A DNA stretch of 64,000 bases, taken from assembly GCA_947495075.1 (NCBI GenBank), contig CANLXH010000001.1:1674001-1738000 (forward strand). Direction: 5' to 3'. The notes beneath the pieces are model-generated. The model was not told where the DNA came from and did no database searches. It saw only the letters and a program-made list of their open reading frames with translations. This DNA is from an uncultured Croceitalea sp. GTDB lineage: Bacteria > Bacteroidota > Bacteroidia > Flavobacteriales > Flavobacteriaceae. Shown piece by piece: positions 8,854 through 16,918 of this stretch (position 1 is its first letter; the number at the start of each line of letters is the position of its first letter). Both the position numbers and the translations under genes were made by a program.

Positions 8854-9245
8854 TTTTCTGAACTATGGTTGTTCACAAACTGCATTTTTCTGATGGCCAC
8901 AGCTCTAAAAGCATAGATTATCAAAAAAGTCAAAGCAATGAATACTAGAATAGTACCAATATAGAGGATGATACTTGGTACGCCCCAAGCATTATCACTA
9001 GGTTGTGCTACACCAAATATGCCAGAGAGCACATAGCAACCCGTCGCCACATAAAGAAAAGCACTCGCTCGAGTCAATAGTCCCAACTGTTTTATTTTGT
9101 TATCAGAAATTTCATGCTCAAAAGCCGTACACTTCTTTGCGAGGAGCCGACTTATCTCATTACTGACACTTAACATCTGGGTAGCTGTTGAAAGAATGAG
9201 CATCCCTATTCCTGGAATAATTGTAATGGGTAAGTACCAGTTCAT
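8850..9245 (-). CDS. Small inner-membrane protein, DUF2721-like
   Basis: The 131-residue product has three likely membrane helices: residues of about 3-24 (LPITIIPGIGMLILSTATQM), about 60-82 (SAFLYVATGCYVLSGIFGV) and about 92-115 (IILYIGTILVFIALTFLIIY), with a charged cytoplasmic stretch between the first two (ISRLLAKKCTAFEHEISDNK). This arrangement matches DUF2721 membrane proteins, of unknown function. The family assignment is from pattern memory and is moderate. It sits 59 bp after the GNAT gene and overlaps the redoxin start by 4 bp. Confidence 0.55.
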   Translation of the reverse strand: MNWYLPITIIPGIGMLILSTATQMLSVSNEISRLLAKKCTAFEHEISDNKIKQLGLLTRASAFLYVATGCYVLSGIFGVAQPSDNAWGVPSIILYIGTILVFIALTFLIIYAFRAVAIRKMQFVNNHSSEK

Positions 9246-9304
9246 ATCAACGTTGTATTGGAATTAGTTTATTTTTTGGAAAAATCCTTAAAATCAAAAT
9301 CATC

Positions 9305-9574
9305 TTAGCCTATAATTGTGTTCCATTTTTCACTTCGCCTCGCCACTATTTTAATGAAAGGACAAACCGCTATTGCCTTATGACCTTCTTCTGTTAACTT
9401 CTCAAAAGTTTTTTCAACTAGTACTTTTCCTATTCCTTTGTTTCGCAATTGTCGCGGAACTTCTGAATGTACTAAATACATTTTCCCATCTCGGATATTG
9501 TATTCCACCAAGGCTTTTTCATCATCGATGTCAAGAACATACCTTTGATTGGTCTTATCATGTGTAATTTCCAT
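9305..9574 (-). CDS. Small GNAT-type N-acetyltransferase (YidJ/Gtn10-like)
   Basis: The 89-residue protein is a minimal GNAT of the GNAT_acetyltr_2 group: central strands ALVEYNIRDGKMYLVHSEVP, the acetyl-CoA pyrophosphate loop RNKGIG at residues 44-49, and the C-terminal CPFIKI with a Cys at residue 71 that is conserved in this group. The acceptor substrate of these very short GNATs is not established. It belongs to the minus-strand stress run, separated from osmC by 135 bp that hold alternative hairpins. A second, degraded member of the same family is encoded at 12145 on the other strand. Confidence 0.85.
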   Translation of the reverse strand: MEITHDKTNQRYVLDIDDEKALVEYNIRDGKMYLVHSEVPRQLRNKGIGKVLVEKTFEKLTEEGHKAIAVCPFIKIVARRSEKWNTIIG

Positions 9575-9642
9575 AGCTTCTTATCTCTATATATTTCTTT
9601 TTTATTCTTAAAAAGAACAACCTAATCAAATCTGGATCATAG

Positions 9643-9675
9643 AACCTTAATTGAATAAGGTTTCGGGGGAACCTT
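9643..9675 (-). terminator. Alternating hairpins between osmC and the GNAT gene
   Basis: Three copies of one 6-base arm occur in a row: AACCTT (9643-9648), AAGGTT (9657-9662) and AACCTT (9670-9675). The middle copy can pair with either neighbour, giving two mutually exclusive hairpins with loops of 8 and 7 bases. The site lies in the 135-bp gap of an otherwise tight operon, so it may attenuate downstream transcription or simply be a weak terminator. No long T tract follows on the minus strand. Confidence 0.4.
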
Positions 9676-9709
9676 TTCTTTTCATCAACAATTGAAGAGC
9701 GTTCTGAAA

Positions 9710-10108
9710 TCAATCAATACTTACAGATAACTTTTCTCCATTAAAATGGACATGACTATACAACTGAATAGGCTGCGATAGCACTCGTCTTATATAAGAT
9801 TTCTCTGCAGCTTTATGCAGGTTCTTAAGTTGACTTTCGGTCACTTCTCCTTCGATTTCCAAATGAATCATGAAAGTTGATACCTTGGTTTCACGATTTC
9901 TGTCTAAATCTACCTTTACACCAACATTGGAAACCTTATAGTTACGGCGTTGCGCTTCCTTATCTACGGTTGACCTTGTACATTTTGCCAATGCCCCAGC
10001 CAGCAAATCTGATGGGTCAAATTCTTGTACCTCCAAAACTGCATTTTTCTCATTAATTAATACAATTTGTTTTGAATTGGCAGATTTTCTAACCTCAATT
10101 TTTGTCAT
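9710..10108 (-). CDS. OsmC/Ohr-family protein with a single conserved cysteine
   Basis: OsmC/Ohr proteins are thiol peroxidases that reduce organic hydroperoxides. This 132-residue protein has the family layout, including DPSDLLAGALAKCTRSTVD with the first cysteine (Cys43) on the central helix and the ITVHLEIEGEV-like strand MIHLEIEGEVTE. The second cysteine, normally in a CPVHR-type segment, is replaced: the corresponding stretch is AAEKSYIRRVLSQ. It therefore has only one of the two redox cysteines and may need an external thiol or have another function. Its start overlaps the end of msrB by 4 bp, so the two are translationally coupled. Confidence 0.85.
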   Translation of the reverse strand: MTKIEVRKSANSKQIVLINEKNAVLEVQEFDPSDLLAGALAKCTRSTVDKEAQRRNYKVSNVGVKVDLDRNRETKVSTFMIHLEIEGEVTESQLKNLHKAAEKSYIRRVLSQPIQLYSHVHFNGEKLSVSID

Positions 10109-10554
10109 GATTTAGCTAACTTCATTGACTCTGAATTAATACAATATCGTAGTCCAGAAGGTTCGGGTCCATCAGGGAAGATATGACCTAAGTGAGCATC
10201 ACATGTATTGCACATAACTTCTACACGCACCATTCCAAAAGAATTATCCTTTTCGTATTTAATTGCGTTTTCTGTTATAGGTTGAGAGAAACTTGGCCAC
10301 CCTGTACCAGATTCAAACTTAATTGAAGAGTCAAACAGCGACGTGTCACAGCAGATACAATTATATTTTCCTGCTTCATAGATACTACAAAGTGCTCCGC
10401 TATGTGGGGATTCTGTTCCTTTTTGTCGCGTGATTCTAAATTGACTTGGGGTTAGAATCTTTTTCCATTCTTCTTCCGTTTTTTCAACTCTACGTTCGGG
10501 CTTCGGATTTCCTGATACCGTAAAATGTATAATATCTTTCCAGGTAAGTTCCAT
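10105..10554 (-). CDS. msrB: Peptide-methionine (R)-S-oxide reductase MsrB
   Basis: MsrB reduces the R-epimer of methionine sulfoxide in proteins. The 149-residue protein shows the full motif set: the two zinc CxxC pairs (Cys66/Cys69 in CICC and Cys115/Cys118 in CNTC), the substrate-pocket segment ESGTGWPSF, HLGHIFPDGP, and the catalytic Cys138 in GLRYCINS. There is no signal peptide, so it acts in the cytosol. It is the first gene of the minus-strand run that continues with osmC (4-bp overlap), GNAT, membrane protein, redoxin, DUF427, Rieske-ThDP enzyme and msrA. Confidence 0.96.
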   Translation of the reverse strand: MELTWKDIIHFTVSGNPKPERRVEKTEEEWKKILTPSQFRITRQKGTESPHSGALCSIYEAGKYNCICCDTSLFDSSIKFESGTGWPSFSQPITENAIKYEKDNSFGMVRVEVMCNTCDAHLGHIFPDGPEPSGLRYCINSESMKLAKS

Positions 10555-10908
10555 TTTGCTTTTTTAATTAAATTTTATGTTATTAAAAGTAATCCTTGTG
10601 GTACTTTTTAAATTGCGTGTTCTAAGGTCAATATTTATTAATATACCTATTCTTCTTGTTGTCCTGACCATAGGAAAGTGTTTGTTTTATTATTTATAAA
10701 ATTATAAAATGGAAGCACCTAAATCAATACATAGATTTCCTTTCAAATTGTACATTTTTCCTTAGAATCCTCTATTATAACTACTTTTTCTAGGTAAACT
10801 ATAACGTCTACACCAGCCAAATGAAAGACCTACTCAAAATAAAAAAAGGCAATAACCACAAAAATGTTGATTAATATTTTTGAGTTTGCTCACTTAGCTA
10901 AAAGTGAA
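10555..10908. other. Intergenic region upstream of msrB, 354 bp
   Basis: This AT-rich stretch separates the msrB-led operon from the AraC gene on the same strand. It should hold the operon promoter. I find no exact CAAAnnTA (reverse of TAnnTTTG) element; CAAATTGTA at 10744-10752 comes near with one extra base. No gene and no direct repeats like those at 50.9 and 51.5 kb were seen. Confidence 0.35.
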
Positions 10909-11688
10909 TTAAGCTGTCATTCTATTTTGGCTATAAGCCTTTCTAAATTGTAATGGTGAGATGCCACAGTTACTTTTGAATAATTGAGAAAAATGACTTG
11001 GATTATCAAACCCAACCCCCATGCCAACTTGGGTAATATTGTCTTCAGTCTTCATAAGAAGTTCTTTGGCTTGGTCAAGTTTGAGTCTAATTACGCATTG
11101 ATGAGGTGTTTCTCCCGTAGTTCTTTTAAACATGCGTATAAAATGATGAACACTTAGGCCGGCGATTCTCGCCAAATCTCCAGTAGAAATTGATTCCTCC
11201 ATTCTATCCTCGATATACTTATGTATGTTTTTTATTTGGTAAGGTGAAATACCCATTTTTAAACAACCACTTAATAACTTTTGTTCACAAAGTAACTTAA
11301 CTAAGTAATTACCTAAGGCACATACCATATTTTCACTTTGGATACTATCCTCAGAAGAAGATTGAATCAGTTCCTCCATTAAGTACATCGCGAGTTGACT
11401 GCTAAGACCATTTTCCATAAAACTCATGGGCTTAAAACTGTTCAAATCCATACTTCTATCTAAACACCCAAATACACCATTGTATTGACCAATGATTATT
11501 GGTTCAGTTCTTTTAAAGTCTTCACAAGGCTTAAAATGAAAATAATAAGACATCCTTTTTACATTTTCAGTAGAAAAGGTGTTTGTACTTTCATTTACTA
11601 AAAAAAGAATTATTGGGTTCAACTGTAAAACATTATTCATGTTTTCGGCTGAAGTTGCCATACGATTTAAACTACATAGATATTTCAT
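10909..11688 (-). CDS. AraC-family transcriptional regulator
   Basis: The C-terminal 100 or so residues of this 259-residue protein form the AraC double helix-turn-helix: TGDLARIAGLSVHHFIRMFKR for the first and DNITQVGMGVGFDNPSHFSQLFK for the second, ending GISPLQFR. The N-terminal 150 residues are a divergent sensory domain that I do not recognise. The ATG at 11688 gives an N-terminus with no counterpart I know, and an ATG at 11640 (MNNVLQLNP) is an alternative. It lies between the msr/osmC run on the same strand and the GNAT/dioxygenase genes on the other, so it is the likely regulator of one or both. The inducer is unknown. Confidence 0.88.
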   Translation of the reverse strand: MKYLCSLNRMATSAENMNNVLQLNPIILFLVNESTNTFSTENVKRMSYYFHFKPCEDFKRTEPIIIGQYNGVFGCLDRSMDLNSFKPMSFMENGLSSQLAMYLMEELIQSSSEDSIQSENMVCALGNYLVKLLCEQKLLSGCLKMGISPYQIKNIHKYIEDRMEESISTGDLARIAGLSVHHFIRMFKRTTGETPHQCVIRLKLDQAKELLMKTEDNITQVGMGVGFDNPSHFSQLFKSNCGISPLQFRKAYSQNRMTA

Positions 11689-12144
11689 GGCCTTAATTTT
11701 TATGATTCGTTCTAATTAAGACAAGGGCCGTGCCACAAGAGATTAAAAAAAATTATACTATTTTAAATAGCTGTAAATAAGATAGTTAAAAAATAATCAA
11801 GCAAAAATTTAGCATAATTTCTTTTTAAAAAATGTACGGTATGTTGTAGTTATACAATACACTGTAGTATATTTAGGATGACTAATTTAAAATTTGAACT
11901 CAATCTGATGGTAGGAAAGAAAAAGGTAAATTTTACGATAAAATTGCGGTGATATCTATCTTATACAGCAATTTTTCGATAGTATCGCAACTTAATCATT
12001 AAATGAAACCACCACATTGTCGAATTTTGTTTTAATAAAAGATAGCACTCTAAAAAGAGATAAGTCGTTGGTCTATGGACTTCATAAAACTAATTGACTT
12101 TTATCTTAATTTATCGCGCGAGTGCAGTTTAAAAAGAAACGAAT
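11689..12144. other. Divergent intergenic region, 456 bp, with several inverted repeats
   Basis: No gene is visible. The region holds AAAATTGC (11940-11947) paired with GCAATTTT (11968-11975) across 20 bases, next to the odd-centred palindrome CGATAGTATCG (11977-11987), and a tandem TGTAG pair 18 bp apart around 11844-11867. These could be operator sites for the divergent AraC gene and the 12145 gene. AraC proteins usually bind direct repeats near 21 bp apart, so the fit is imperfect. Confidence 0.35.
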
Positions 12145-12462
12145 ATGGAAACAATACCATTAACACAGAGAACCGTAAACGGTAGATTTTTTTATGAACT
12201 CCAAATTAATGATCAAAAAGCGTTTATAGAATATCATATATTTAACGATAATCTAATATTATTAATATCTTCAGGAATAACACCAAAGCTTATCAATCAT
12301 CATCAAGTTAGCGAAGCTTTAATTGAACGTGTTTTGGATCGTATAAGAAGATCAAATTCTAAAGCTATATCATATTGTCCACTAATAAATAGCTTTGTAA
12401 ATAAGAAAAAACAATATAAAAACATGATGATATCAAATCAGAGTCTCAGTAGGGTTTCATAA
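12145..12462 (+). CDS. Degenerate GNAT_acetyltr_2-like protein
   Basis: The 105-residue product aligns by eye with the small GNAT at 9305: KAFIEYHIFNDNLILLIS matches the central strands, and YCPLINSFV matches the CPF-containing C-terminal segment. The acetyl-CoA loop, RNKGIG in the intact paralogue, is replaced by PKLINHHQVS, so cofactor binding as in other GNATs seems impossible. It may be a non-catalytic relative or a decaying copy, but the frame is intact. It is transcribed away from the AraC gene and followed by a hairpin at 12470-12494. Confidence 0.55.
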   Translation: METIPLTQRTVNGRFFYELQINDQKAFIEYHIFNDNLILLISSGITPKLINHHQVSEALIERVLDRIRRSNSKAISYCPLINSFVNKKKQYKNMMISNQSLSRVS

Positions 12463-12469
12463 TAACGAA

Positions 12470-12494
12470 AAGAGTTTTTCAATGAAAAACTCTT
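12470..12494 (+). terminator. Hairpin after the degenerate GNAT gene
   Basis: A perfect 11-bp stem, AAGAGTTTTTC (12470-12480) and GAAAAACTCTT (12484-12494), closes on a 3-base loop 8 bp after the stop codon. The following bases GATATTTAA lack a strong T tract, so it may terminate weakly or protect the mRNA end. Confidence 0.5.
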
Positions 12495-12622
12495 GATATT
12501 TAATCACTATATCTAATTTTAAATGGGTAAACTTTTAGAAAGACTTAAAAAAATAAGGTCTTCGACGCAGAACCCACAAATTATATTTCTACCTAAAGCA
12601 ATAAATATTTAAAAAAACATCT

Positions 12623-13435
12623 ATGGGTATTTTTAGTTTATTTAATTCAGAATCTCAAAAATTGTCTTTCAAAAAAGTAAATAACTTTTTCGGAGTTGAA
12701 GTTTTTGGTCTTCCAAATGTTCGTAAAATTACTGATTCTCAAATTGAGCAATTAAAAGAACTAATTTCAATCTATGGATTAATAGTTTTAAGAAATAAGG
12801 TTACTTGGACAGAAGCGGAACAGATAACATTTACCAATATGTTGGGCAAGCTAGATTCTCCAGTAATTTATTCAACGACTAACCCTTCTGATCCAAAGGT
12901 TTTGAAAATGTGGCCCAATGCTCAACAATCTGGTTTACAGTGGCATAGTGATAGGTCTTATTTAGAACGCCCTTCTCATCTTAGCGTATTTCAGATGGTA
13001 GAGCGACCGTCAATAGGGAATGAAACAGCTTTTCTGAGTTTATTAGAGGTTTACAAAAACCTACCAGATGATATAAAACACAAATGGGCCAATTATCATA
13101 TAGTTTACGCAACTAAAAAAGTAATACATCCACTCTTTTGGATTCATCCATTTAATGGAAAAGAAACCATGTATTTTGACTTTCGATTTGCAGAAGAGAT
13201 TGTAGATATCTGTAGCACCTCAAAAGAGCGCATGACTATAAAGGACATCAATGAAGTTGTACGAGTCATTGATCAGGTATTTACAGAAGAAAAGGCTAAA
13301 TACATCCATGTTTGGGAGCAAAATGATGTGATTGTTTGCGATAACTATGCCATTTCGCATAAAGCAAATCTAGTTTCTAAGACTGAGGAATCTAGAGTGT
13401 TGGTTAGATCGTCTACAGAAGGAATCTATTTTTAA
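12623..13435 (+). CDS. TauD/TfdA-family Fe(II)/2-oxoglutarate-dependent dioxygenase
   Basis: Enzymes of this family hydroxylate or cleave small molecules such as taurine or 2,4-D using Fe(II), O2 and 2-oxoglutarate. The iron triad is present: His108 and Asp110 in LQWHSDRSYLERPS, and His246 in CDNYAISHKAN. Arg258 or Arg262 near the end (SRVLVRSS) would bind 2-oxoglutarate. The 270-residue length fits. GLIVLRNKVTWTEAEQ matches the N-terminal family block. It is cytosolic. The substrate is unknown. It lies 160 bp after the degenerate GNAT gene and 175 bp before gapA, in the same direction. Confidence 0.9.
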   Translation: MGIFSLFNSESQKLSFKKVNNFFGVEVFGLPNVRKITDSQIEQLKELISIYGLIVLRNKVTWTEAEQITFTNMLGKLDSPVIYSTTNPSDPKVLKMWPNAQQSGLQWHSDRSYLERPSHLSVFQMVERPSIGNETAFLSLLEVYKNLPDDIKHKWANYHIVYATKKVIHPLFWIHPFNGKETMYFDFRFAEEIVDICSTSKERMTIKDINEVVRVIDQVFTEEKAKYIHVWEQNDVIVCDNYAISHKANLVSKTEESRVLVRSSTEGIYF

Positions 13436-13504
13436 TTTTACCACAAACTACTTATCTTAAGCATTACTTTCTGGGATTCATATTTATTCCATAAAGATTA
13501 TTAC

Positions 13505-13521
13505 TTGGTTAACCAATTTGG
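13505..13521. promoter_or_regulatory. Palindrome upstream of gapA, possible operator
   Basis: TTGGTTAACCAA (13505-13516) is a perfect 12-bp palindrome, and its right half runs into a second inverted repeat, CCAATTTGG (13513-13521). It lies about 90 bp before the GAPDH start codon, where an operator would be expected. No regulator can be assigned. Confidence 0.35.
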
Positions 13522-13610
13522 CTAGTTTGAATATAAAAGGTGCTACTGGCTATGGTAAAAGTTTATTATTATACAGATACTAATTAATCTATTTTAAAAA
13601 TCATAAGATA

Positions 13611-14606
13611 ATGAAAATTGCAATTAATGGAATGGGCAGAATAGGTAGAGCCGCATTAAAGGTTATTCTAGACACAGATGGATTAGAATTAGTAGCTGTA
13701 AACGATATTGTTTCTATAGAAAACCTAGCTTATTTAATTAAATACGATACGGTTTATGGAAAGTATGAATATCCAGTAACCCATGATGCGAATTCTTTCA
13801 CAATCAAAGGGAATAAGATTATGTATACCAGCGAACGAAATCCAGAACTCCTTTCTTGGGGAGCTCTAGGCATTGACTTGGTCATTGAAAGTACTGGTAT
13901 ATTTACGGAGATAGAAGGTGCTGAAAAACATATTAAGGCGGGTGCAAAAACTGTTATTATTTCTGCTCCTACAAAAAGTAAAGAGGTACCCACTGTAGTC
14001 CACGGTGTTAATACTAAAACTGGTCATACTTCTATTTTCTCCTGTGCTAGTTGTACAACGAATAACATAAGCCCAATTGTGGAAATTCTTGGAAGGCGTA
14101 TTGGTGTAAAAAAAGCAATAATGACAACCGTACATGCCTACACGGCATCGCAACCTACGGTAGATGGGCCTTCTAAAAAAAACTTTAGAATGGGGAGGTC
14201 CGGTGCGGCGAATATTGTACCTACAACTACTGGCGCGGCGATTGCCACAACAAAAGCGTTACCTGAATATGAAGGTAGATTTGACGGTGTAGCCATACGC
14301 GTACCCATTCCGGTTGGATCATTGTCAGACATGACTTTTGTGATGGACAAAAATGTAACTGTAGAAGAAGTAAATTCTATACTAAAAGAGGAAGCTACCA
14401 GTGAAAAATATAAAGATATAGTTGATACAACGTATGACCCAATTGTCTCTTCTGATATTGTTAAAAGTCCGTATGCTTCAACAATAGATTTAAGTATGAC
14501 TCGCGTGGTAGATGGTGATTTATTAAAAGTAATGACTTGGTATGACAATGAATGGGGGTTCACCAATCAAATGATAAGACAGATTATTGATATTAAAAAT
14601 CAATAA
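13611..14606 (+). CDS. gap: Type I glyceraldehyde-3-phosphate dehydrogenase
   Basis: GAPDH catalyses the phosphorylating oxidation of glyceraldehyde 3-phosphate in glycolysis. The 331-residue protein has INGMGRIGR, Asp32 in NDI (NAD preference), the catalytic Cys148 in CASCTTNN and His175 in TTVHAYTASQ, and the phosphate-binding segments GRSGAANIVPTTTGAA and RVPIPVGS, ending WYDNEWGFTNQM. The second cysteine of the usual CTTNC motif is Asn here, which removes one site of over-oxidation. Placed among stress genes rather than glycolytic ones, it may be an additional isozyme; whether the genome has another copy cannot be seen here. Confidence 0.97.
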   Translation: MKIAINGMGRIGRAALKVILDTDGLELVAVNDIVSIENLAYLIKYDTVYGKYEYPVTHDANSFTIKGNKIMYTSERNPELLSWGALGIDLVIESTGIFTEIEGAEKHIKAGAKTVIISAPTKSKEVPTVVHGVNTKTGHTSIFSCASCTTNNISPIVEILGRRIGVKKAIMTTVHAYTASQPTVDGPSKKNFRMGRSGAANIVPTTTGAAIATTKALPEYEGRFDGVAIRVPIPVGSLSDMTFVMDKNVTVEEVNSILKEEATSEKYKDIVDTTYDPIVSSDIVKSPYASTIDLSMTRVVDGDLLKVMTWYDNEWGFTNQMIRQIIDIKNQ

Positions 14607-14693
14607 ATTATAAATTGAATAAAGAAGATAGTATAGTAATTCATAGTTATCATAGTAAAACCAACATTTAGATATAAGAGAACCTACTTCTGA

Positions 14694-16796
14694 TTATGCT
14701 GCTTTGGGCTCTTCTACATAAATCTCGTAGTTGGTTCCTTCTTCTCTTGAAATTTTAATTGTTCCATGCAGCTGATCTACTAGACCTTTTACCAATTGCA
14801 TCCCAAATGATTTTAGTTTATCGATATCAAAATCCTCCGGAAGCCCGATGCCGTTATCTTGTATTTTTAACTTATAAATGTCCGGCTTGTCCGTCCCTTC
14901 AAACTGAATCATTATTTTATTGGTCGCGACGTTATTTTTAAATGCGTATTTGTATGAGTTGGTCACCAATTCATTGATGATAAGCCCAAGAGGTACCGCT
15001 AAAGAAATATTGATTTCTTTATTTTCAACCTCGGTCTCAAAATGAATAACCCTATCAGTAGAGTCAAAGGTGTTTTTAACTTGCTCCATTAATTCTTCAA
15101 AATAGGTATTCACCTTTACCTTAGCAAAGGTGTTTGATTTATATAGGTTCTGGTGGATAATGGCCATTGACTTGATTTTCGTCTGGCTCTCTTTGAGTGC
15201 CATTTTCAACTTTTCATCACTTCCGGTACTATTGGCCTGTGCGTTTAAAAGACTTAGTATGATCTGGAGATTGTTCTTTACCCTATGATGGATTTCTTTC
15301 ATCAGTAATTTGTTCTCCTCGTATTTTTCATTCAATACGCGATTCAGCTTCTGTTTTTGGCTATAACTTCTGTACAAGACCAACAACAATGTTAACAAAG
15401 CAGCCATTCCAATACAAAGCCCAATAAAATAGCTCGTACGTTTTTCACTTTTCAATTGTTGCACCTCGGCTTCACTCTTCAGGAGTGAAATCTCCTGATC
15501 TTTCTCTGTTATTTCATAAGCGGATTCCAGATTTTCCAGAGCTTTCAAATCATTTTCCTTGCCAATACTATCCTTATAAGCTATGTAAGAAGAATAATTA
15601 TCAAGTGCACTTTTGTGATCTTGAAAGGTAGTATCGATTTGATAGAGTCCATGATAAGCGTCTCTAATTTTGGTCCTGTTCTTGCGTACTTTATAGACCG
15701 TGATTGCTTTATGTAAGTTTAATTTTGCTATTTCTAAAATTTCACGTGCCTTAGTCTTCTTATTTGATTTAACATATAGGAAACCTATCTTTTTCTGGGT
15801 ATTCCCCATTTGTTCTAGGTCTTCCATTTGTTCCCCTATCCCGACCGCTTTTTGATAATATTCTACGGCCAAATCAAAGTCACCTAGTGCTTTTGAACAA
15901 TCAGCTACACCATAATAATTAAATATGAGTTGTCTTAAATAGTTGGAAGACCCGACTAAAGCAATAGATTTAAGGTAATATTCTCTTGCCTGTTCATATT
16001 CTTTAAGTTCAAAGTAATTGTAGGCAATGTTTCCCGAGGTTGTAGACGCATCCCAATTATTACTATTTTTTCTTATATCAAAAGATTTTTTATGGAATTC
16101 TATAGCTTCTTTAAATTCTCTATGGCTCCATTTAAGATAGCCCATAGATGCATAAAATGATGCTTTGTTATCATCTGTTGTCGATGGAGTATTTACCTGT
16201 GGAGAAATTTTGTTGAGAACAACCAGTGCCTTTTCTAATTCTCCCAGTTCAAAATAATGGTTTATCAGACTAAAGGCTTCTTTTAATTGTACTGTAACGG
16301 GCTCTTGTAACTTAACCGAAAGTGCATATGCTTTTTCTCCATAAATAACTCCCTTCCTAAATTCACGTTTTCGATCATAAACATATCTAATTGTTCTATA
16401 CGCTAAAAGCACTATTTTCTTGTACCCAAGTTCTTTGGCATTTTTAAGGTTTGCTTCCAATTCTAAAAGAGCACTATCAAATTCACCTTCCATAGCTTTT
16501 AATGTCGCAAGTTTTATACGCGCTTCGAGCTCTTCCTGACGTTTATTTAATTTTAAACTAATTTCAAGAGCTTTGTTTGCATAGTATCTTGAGCTATCAA
16601 TGTCTTTATTGAAATCTGATCCATAAAATGAAGCTACCAATAAGGTTTGATCAATCACTTCTTCTGGGTCTGAATTGGTTATTATATTCTGTAAACTATC
16701 CAGGTAACTTTCTGAATGTCTATATTCTTGGGCTCCTAACTTAAAAGTTATAAGAAACCCTATTAATAAACTACTGTAAAATATTTGCTCTTTCAT
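14694..16796 (-). CDS. TPR-containing HisKA_2 sensor histidine kinase (copy 1)
   Basis: The 700-residue protein has a signal peptide (ends near LGAQ), then about 400 residues of TPR-like helical repeats in the periplasm (for example REYYLKSIALVGSSNYLRQ and DLAVEYYQKAVGIGEQM), a transmembrane helix at about 455-476, a short coiled coil, and a cytoplasmic kinase. The phosphoacceptor region EIHHRVKNNLQ (His503/His504) is of the HisKA_2 type, followed by the HATPase N-box NELVTNSYKYAF near 608, DNGIGLP near 647 and SFGMQLV. The final 240 residues are identical to those of copy 2 except for one Asp/Asn difference, while the TPR parts have diverged. It is the last gene of the run acnA-dps-response regulator-kinases. 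Confidence 0.93.
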   Translation of the reverse strand: MKEQIFYSSLLIGFLITFKLGAQEYRHSESYLDSLQNIITNSDPEEVIDQTLLVASFYGSDFNKDIDSSRYYANKALEISLKLNKRQEELEARIKLATLKAMEGEFDSALLELEANLKNAKELGYKKIVLLAYRTIRYVYDRKREFRKGVIYGEKAYALSVKLQEPVTVQLKEAFSLINHYFELGELEKALVVLNKISPQVNTPSTTDDNKASFYASMGYLKWSHREFKEAIEFHKKSFDIRKNSNNWDASTTSGNIAYNYFELKEYEQAREYYLKSIALVGSSNYLRQLIFNYYGVADCSKALGDFDLAVEYYQKAVGIGEQMEDLEQMGNTQKKIGFLYVKSNKKTKAREILEIAKLNLHKAITVYKVRKNRTKIRDAYHGLYQIDTTFQDHKSALDNYSSYIAYKDSIGKENDLKALENLESAYEITEKDQEISLLKSEAEVQQLKSEKRTSYFIGLCIGMAALLTLLLVLYRSYSQKQKLNRVLNEKYEENKLLMKEIHHRVKNNLQIILSLLNAQANSTGSDEKLKMALKESQTKIKSMAIIHQNLYKSNTFAKVKVNTYFEELMEQVKNTFDSTDRVIHFETEVENKEINISLAVPLGLIINELVTNSYKYAFKNNVATNKIMIQFEGTDKPDIYKLKIQDNGIGLPEDFDIDKLKSFGMQLVKGLVDQLHGTIKISREEGTNYEIYVEEPKAA

Positions 16797-16918
16797 TTTG
16801 TAAAGACTACTACATTGTTCTATTGTTATAGATTCCAGTTAATTTTATAAATCTAACATTTTAAAACCATTGAAACATAAAATTAAAATACCATAATACC
16901 TTCTTAATCACCTTAAGT

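Noticed and set aside
11844-11875. Tandem TGTAG motif 18 bp apart upstream of the 12145 gene
   Set aside because: Spacing differs from the 21-bp AraC register and the motif is only 5 bases, so it is not reported as an operator.
12523-12612. 29-codon frame between the GNAT-like and dioxygenase genes
   Set aside because: Short, with no known homologue and no distinguishing signal; it may be random in an AT-rich spacer.
14138-14566. 142-codon antisense frame opposite gapA
   Set aside because: It lies entirely inside the conserved GAPDH gene on the other strand, with no recognisable domain; it is a by-product of codon bias.
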